From Pseudooceanicola sp. HF7 (GTDB lineage Bacteria; Pseudomonadota; Alphaproteobacteria; Rhodobacterales; Rhodobacteraceae), in contig NZ_JAATOW010000042.1 in assembly GCF_011806405.1 (NCBI RefSeq), positions 1 through 36,316 of the forward strand: a DNA stretch of 36,316 bases, written 5' to 3'. Position numbers and translations under genes: made by a program. Below, piece after piece: positions 32,229-36,316 of this stretch (within the stretch, counting starts at the first letter, position 1; every line of letters begins with the position of its first letter). The notes under the pieces were generated by a model. It did no database searches, had not been told where the DNA came from, and saw only the letters and a list, made by a program, of their open reading frames with translations.

Positions 32229-34259
32229 GTGACGGCAACGCGTTTCGCGGCGCTTTTCGCGGCATCCTGCCTGCTGACCGGCGCTCCGGCAGAGGCTCAG
32301 ACCCTTTCGCAAACCGCGATTCTCGCGGAAGGGGCCGGTTTGGCCCCGGAGCGTGGCATGCGGCCACGCCCGCTGAGCTGGGCGCTGATCGCCGCGCGCA
32401 GCGGGGATTACGAAACGGCTGCCCGAATTGCCCTGCGGGATGGCCCCGTCGCCCTGGCCCTGGTCGAATGGACACGCCTGCGCGAAGGCGACGGTTCCCC
32501 GCAGGAAGTGCTGGCCTTCCTGGAGGCCCACGGCGACTGGCCGGGGCTGGATCTGCTGCGCGCCCGCAGTGAACCCGCCTTTGCCGCGGCGGACCCCAGT
32601 GAGGTTCTTCAGTTCTTCAAAGACATCGCGCCTGTGACCGGCATCGGCACCATCGCCCTCGCGGATGCATTGCGCGCCGAGGGTCAGGAAGAGGAAGCGG
32701 ATGCTGCGCTGATCCGGGCCTGGCGCTCCATGCGGTTGAGCCCAGCGTTGCAATCCACGCTTCTGATCGGGCACGAGGATCTTCTGGCCCCCTACCATGC
32801 AGAGCGGCTGAACATGCTCTACTGGGAAAGCGGCGCCGAAGAGCTGCAGGGCATGAAGGATATTGCCCCTGCGCGCGACTGGGCGCTGGCGCAGGCAATC
32901 CGGCTGGCCCGCGTTGGGGCAGAAGGGGCGGAGGCGGCCATCGCGGCCCTGCCGGAGGAAGATCGCGCCGATGGCACGCTTGCCTATGCGAAATTCCGCG
33001 CGCTGGTCGCCCAAGGGAAGAGCACGGCCGCGAAAGCCCTGATGGAGGCGCAGAGCAAGATCGAAGGCGGGTTGGACCGGCCTGAGGCCTGGGCCAGCGA
33101 ACGCCGCGCCTATGTCCGCGAAGAGATGCGCGCGGGAAATGATGCGCTGGCCTACAGCCTTGCGGCCAATCACCAGCTGACTTCCGGCGGGCAGTTCGCG
33201 GACCTTGAGTGGCTGGCCGGCTATATCGCCCTGCGTCGGCTGAACCGTCCGGAAGAGGCCATAGGGCATTTCGAAAGGCTGCGGGCCGGGATCGAGACTC
33301 CGATCTCCCTCGGGCGGGCCTATTACTGGATCGGGCGCGCCAACGAGGCGGCGGGGAACGATGCTGCGGCCCGTGCCGCCTACCGGGCCGGTGGTGAGCA
33401 TCAGACCACATTCTACGGCCTGCTGGCGGCGGAAAAGGCGGGGCTTGAAGCCGATCCCTCCCTTGCCGGCGCGGCGGAGACGCCGGATTGGCGAGAGGCC
33501 GGTTTCGCAGGATCGGACCTGCGCGAGGCGGCGGCCCTGCTGCGCGCTGCCGGAGAGGACTGGCGCGCAGAGCTGTTCCTGCGGGCCCTGGCCGATACGC
33601 TGGACGCCGATGGGCTGTCCGCCCTTGGAGGCATGGCCGAAGAATGGGGCGATCCGCATCTGCAGGTGATGATCGGCAAATGGGCCGCGTCGCGGGGGAT
33701 CGTCCTGCCGCGCCATTACTACGCGCTGCACCCGCTGGCCCGGATGGATCTGCCCGTGGTGCCAGAGCTGGCCCTTGCCATCGCCCGGCGGGAAAGCGAA
33801 TTCGATCCGGGCGTCATGAGCGGTGCCGGCGCGGGTGGGCTCATGCAGTTGATGCCCGGCACGGCCAGCGACATGGCGCAGGAGCTGGGCCTGACCGATC
33901 ACAACCGCGCGCGCCTGACCTCTGACTGGCAGCACAACGCCGCGCTCGGCTCTGCCTACCTGGCCGATCTGGGCAAGAAGTTCTGGGGCAATGTGGTGCT
34001 GGTGTCCGTGGGTTACAACGCAGGGCCGGGCCGGTCCTACCAGTGGACGGAAAGCCTGGGCGATCCGCGGGTCCCGGGCGTGGATGTCGTCGACTGGATC
34101 GAGGCGATCCCCTTCCGGGAGACCCGCAACTACGTCCAGCGCGTGGCGGAAAGCCTTCCGGTCTACCGCGCGAGGCTGGGTCTGGATCCGCTGCCCATCC
34201 CCTTCAGTGCCGAGCTTCAGGGCTCAACGCTGATGCCGCTCGCGCCAGAGGGTAAATAG
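32229..34259 (+). CDS. Soluble lytic murein transglycosylase (Slt-type)
   Basis: A 676-residue periplasmic enzyme that cleaves peptidoglycan with formation of 1,6-anhydro-muramic acid. A signal peptide ends at AEA-QT (about residue 23). A long alpha-helical superhelical region of TPR-like repeats (about 40-500) follows, then the SLT catalytic domain with Glu522 in ARRESEFDPGVMS. GLMQLMPGTASDMA and VGYNAGPGRSYQW are the other signatures. Length and layout are those of Slt70-type enzymes. It starts with GTG at 32229 with only a weak ribosome-binding site. Its last 36 nt overlap the end of the converging EamA gene. Confidence 0.95.
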   Translation: MTATRFAALFAASCLLTGAPAEAQTLSQTAILAEGAGLAPERGMRPRPLSWALIAARSGDYETAARIALRDGPVALALVEWTRLREGDGSPQEVLAFLEAHGDWPGLDLLRARSEPAFAAADPSEVLQFFKDIAPVTGIGTIALADALRAEGQEEEADAALIRAWRSMRLSPALQSTLLIGHEDLLAPYHAERLNMLYWESGAEELQGMKDIAPARDWALAQAIRLARVGAEGAEAAIAALPEEDRADGTLAYAKFRALVAQGKSTAAKALMEAQSKIEGGLDRPEAWASERRAYVREEMRAGNDALAYSLAANHQLTSGGQFADLEWLAGYIALRRLNRPEEAIGHFERLRAGIETPISLGRAYYWIGRANEAAGNDAAARAAYRAGGEHQTTFYGLLAAEKAGLEADPSLAGAAETPDWREAGFAGSDLREAAALLRAAGEDWRAELFLRALADTLDADGLSALGGMAEEWGDPHLQVMIGKWAASRGIVLPRHYYALHPLARMDLPVVPELALAIARRESEFDPGVMSGAGAGGLMQLMPGTASDMAQELGLTDHNRARLTSDWQHNAALGSAYLADLGKKFWGNVVLVSVGYNAGPGRSYQWTESLGDPRVPGVDVVDWIEAIPFRETRNYVQRVAESLPVYRARLGLDPLPIPFSAELQGSTLMPLAPEGK

Positions 34260-35090
34260 GCCCGCGCCGATCACGACGGCCGCGCCGACGATGACGTTCG
34301 GCTGCAGGGTCTCTCCGAAGATGTAGATCCCGACGAGCGAGCCGAAGAACAGCTGAAGGTAGGCAAAGGGCTGAACGGCCGAAGCCTCGGCAATGGCATA
34401 GACGCGGATCAGCAGGTAATGCCCCAGCATGCCGACGCAGCAGAGCAGCAACATCCAGGCCCAGTCCGGCGCGGTCATCGGTTCCCAGAACCAGATGCCG
34501 ATGACGCTCATCACGACGCAGCCGACGGTGCCGTTCCAGTAGAAGGTTGTCACGGCGCTGTCCTGCCGGGCCACGTAGCGGTTGAGCAGGCCGTAGACCG
34601 CGAACATCAGGGCAGAGACCAAGGGCAGCAGCGCGGCCGGAGAGAAGACGCCGAAACCGGGGCGGATGATGATCAGCACGCCGATGAAGCCGACGCCGAT
34701 CGCCAGCCAGCGCCGCCAGCCCACGCGCTCGCCCAGGATCGGGCCGGAAAGGGCCGCGATGAGCAGCGGGTAGGCGATGAAGATCGCCTGGCTGTCGATG
34801 ATGCCCATCAGGGTGAACCCCGCGACCAGGGTGCAGATCTCCAGCGCAAGCAGGGCGCTGCGGAAGCCCTGGACCAGGGGTTGCCTGGTATAGAGGGCGG
34901 CGCGGACGCTTCCGACCTGGCGCTTGGCAATGGCGATGACGAAGGCCGCGAAGAACCAGTAGCGGATCATCACCACCATCAGCACGTTGTATTCCCCAGC
35001 CAGGTGGCGCGAGATGCCGTCCTGGACGGAAAAGACAGCCGTGGTGAGGATCATCAGCCAGATACCCAGCCGCGTGTTCTGTTCGGTCAT
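34224..35090 (-). CDS. EamA/DMT-family transporter
   Basis: A 288-residue member of the drug/metabolite transporter family with about ten membrane segments in two EamA repeats. Landmarks are SVQDGISRHLAG near the N-terminus, ILGERVGWRRWLAIGVGFIGVLI at the end of the first repeat and YIFGETLQPNVIVGAAVVI near the end. The substrate is unknown. Its ATG overlaps the stop of mnmD (ATGA), so the genes are translationally coupled. The 3' end runs 36 nt into the converging transglycosylase gene. Confidence 0.92.
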   Translation of the reverse strand: MTEQNTRLGIWLMILTTAVFSVQDGISRHLAGEYNVLMVVMIRYWFFAAFVIAIAKRQVGSVRAALYTRQPLVQGFRSALLALEICTLVAGFTLMGIIDSQAIFIAYPLLIAALSGPILGERVGWRRWLAIGVGFIGVLIIIRPGFGVFSPAALLPLVSALMFAVYGLLNRYVARQDSAVTTFYWNGTVGCVVMSVIGIWFWEPMTAPDWAWMLLLCCVGMLGHYLLIRVYAIAEASAVQPFAYLQLFFGSLVGIYIFGETLQPNVIVGAAVVIGAGLFTLWRERHQR

Positions 35091-35764
35091 TCAGTTTCCG
35101 TGGCCTTCCGGGCCTTCGTCATATGTCTCTTGCGCCCGAAGCCGGGATCGCGCCAGACTTCGAAACCCGCCTCTGCCAGGCCTCGGCGGACATGGCCGGC
35201 AGCGGTATAGGTCGCGGCGGTGCCCTGGGGCGCGGTGTGATCGACGACCGCTTGCAGAAGGGCCGGTTCCCAGAGTTCGGGGTTCTTGGCCGGGGCGAAA
35301 CCGTCAAGGAACCAGGCGTCGGCCTGTCCGTCCCAGGCGGGCAGTGTCTTTCGCGCATCGCCTTCAATCAGACGGAAGTCCAGATCCCGCAGCGTAAAGG
35401 CGTGCTTTCCGAAATGCGGGGAAAGCTCTTCCGTGAGGTCGGCGATTTCGGGAAAGGCGGCCTGGGCGCGGCGCATGTCCTCTGCCGTCATCGGGTAGGC
35501 TTCGAAGGTGGTGAAGCGCAGGGTGCCGGCCTGGCCGCTTTCGCGCCAGAGCCTGAGCGCCGCCAGCAGGTTGAGACCGGTGCCGAAGCCCAGCTCTGCC
35601 ACGTGGAAGCCATCGGCAAAGCGCGCGGGCAGGTCGTTGCCGGCCAGAAAGACATGGGCGGTTTCGGCCAGGCCGTTGCCAAGGCTGAAGTAGGGGTCAT
35701 CAAAGCGGGTGGCCACGGGGACATCGTCCTCGGTCCATTCCAGCTCGGGCGGCTGGTCCTGCAT
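35087..35764 (-). CDS. mnmD: tRNA U34 methyltransferase MnmD (MnmC N-terminal domain)
   Basis: SAM-dependent enzyme that completes 5-methylaminomethyl-2-thiouridine at the wobble position of tRNA. It corresponds to the N-terminal half of E. coli MnmC. The SAM motif ELGFGTGLNLL lies at about 58-68, and the diagnostic DAWFLDGFAPAKNPELW at about 149-165. The end VWRDPGFGRKRHM is also typical. At 225 residues it is a stand-alone domain. ATG 35764 was chosen because AAAGG precedes it and the relatives start here; the longer open frame is spurious. Divergently, 55 nt away, begins an FAD oxidoreductase resembling the other half of MnmC. Its stop overlaps the start of the EamA gene. Confidence 0.93.
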   Translation of the reverse strand: MQDQPPELEWTEDDVPVATRFDDPYFSLGNGLAETAHVFLAGNDLPARFADGFHVAELGFGTGLNLLAALRLWRESGQAGTLRFTTFEAYPMTAEDMRRAQAAFPEIADLTEELSPHFGKHAFTLRDLDFRLIEGDARKTLPAWDGQADAWFLDGFAPAKNPELWEPALLQAVVDHTAPQGTAATYTAAGHVRRGLAEAGFEVWRDPGFGRKRHMTKARKATETE

Positions 35765-35819
35765 GGCGGGAACCTTTACGAGGTGGGTAGGACCCGGACC
35801 ATGAAACGGAGCAGGCAGA

Positions 35820-36316
35820 ATGGCAAGCGTGGACGTGACGGTGAAAGGCGCGGGCATCTTCGGGCTGAGCTGCGCCTGGGCATGCCTTCAACGGGGCGCG
35901 CGGGTGCGGGTCGTGGATCCCTTCGGGCCGGGGGCGGGGGCCTCTGGCGGGATCGTCGGCGCGCTGGCGCCCCATGTGCCGGAAAATTGGAACGACAAGA
36001 AGCAGTTCCAGCTGGAAAGCCTGCTGATGGCCGAAGGGTTCTGGGCGGAAGTGGCGGAGGTTTCGGGCGAAGATCCGGGTTACCTGCGCTCGGGGCGCGT
36101 GCAGCCGCTTGCCGATGAACGCGCGGTGGAACTGGCGCGGACACGGGAAGGCACCGCGGCAGAGCTGTGGCGCGGCGAAGCCGTCTGGCGCGTGGTGGAG
36201 GCGACCGGAGAGGGCTGGGAGCCGCTCTCTCCCTCCGGCTGGCTGGTCGAGGATACGCTGACAGGCCGGATGCATCCCCGCATGGCCTGCGCCGCGCTGA
36301 CGGCCGCGATCCGGGC
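35820..36316 (+). CDS. FAD-dependent oxidoreductase, N-terminal part (runs off window)
   Basis: Only the first 165 residues are in the window. A dinucleotide-binding motif GAGIFGLSCAWACLQRGARV begins at residue 10, followed by VVDP and GAGASGGIVGALAPHVPE, the FAD-binding pattern of DAO/MnmC-type oxidases. The ATG at 35820 has GGAG upstream. Because it lies next to mnmD and resembles the C-terminal FAD half of MnmC, it may be the separate oxidase that produces the substrate for MnmD; a generic D-amino-acid-oxidase-like enzyme is the alternative. The frame is open to the window end, so its length and C-terminus are unknown. Confidence 0.85.
   Translation, partial: MASVDVTVKGAGIFGLSCAWACLQRGARVRVVDPFGPGAGASGGIVGALAPHVPENWNDKKQFQLESLLMAEGFWAEVAEVSGEDPGYLRSGRVQPLADERAVELARTREGTAAELWRGEAVWRVVEATGEGWEPLSPSGWLVEDTLTGRMHPRMACAALTAAIR

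Noticed and set aside
31938-33935. Minus-strand open frame of 665 codons
   Set aside because: It covers the lytic transglycosylase gene and the start of dapA. It has no ribosome-binding site and no domain, and the composition of a shadow frame.

Overview
The window is a gene-dense, high-GC stretch of chromosome from an alphaproteobacterium. It is most likely a member of the Rhodobacteraceae (Roseobacter group). The basis is the order of the housekeeping genes (rpoZ, relA/spoT, pdxJ, acpS, lepB, rnc, era, recO), the small families present (DUF1491, DUF2062, DUF721/DciA-like) and the general look of the proteins. No taxonomic search was possible. I see no rRNA, tRNA, CRISPR array, insertion sequence, phage gene or integration site.

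Layout. 1-2211 (minus strand): a NYN-domain protein and a YqaA-type membrane protein, then ispH. 2306-14565 (mostly plus strand): folK, then the conserved stringent-response, vitamin, lipid, secretion and RNA cluster rpoZ, relA/spoT, DUF2062, pdxJ, acpS, lepB, rnc, era, DUF1491, recO. This backbone is interrupted by accessory genes: a LysR regulator with a divergent 65-residue orphan, an EamA transporter and a Pr6Pr-type membrane protein. 14562-16319 (minus): a fumarylacetoacetase-fold hydrolase, a TetR regulator with a convincing self-operator, and a META-domain lipoprotein. 16425-18125: adenine deaminase. 18251-22604: a tight three-gene fatty-acid or acyl-CoA operon (hydratase/dehydrogenase fusion and a two-subunit acyl-CoA dehydrogenase). 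It converges on a minus-strand mutY-alkB unit (alkane hydroxylase).

24953-30651 (mostly plus): DUF721, a DsbA-like thioredoxin-fold protein, a reverse-strand MDR oxidoreductase, smpB, 3-mercaptopyruvate sulfurtransferase with an aromatic/aspartate aminotransferase, and a glyoxalase-fold protein. 30721-32088 (minus): a cold-shock protein and dapA, each ended by a clear hairpin. 32229-36316: a soluble lytic transglycosylase, a second EamA transporter, mnmD, and the start of a divergent FAD oxidoreductase that runs off the end of the window.

No unmistakably new multi-gene defence or mobile system is visible. The best leads are regulatory: (1) a leaderless tetR promoter covered by a near-perfect 19-bp palindrome, whose core recurs upstream of the acyl-CoA operon; (2) a hairpin that appears to sequester the ribosome-binding site of the glyoxalase-fold gene; (3) the LysR/orphan small-protein module inserted between pdxJ and acpS; (4) the alkB/acyl-CoA dehydrogenase neighbourhood.
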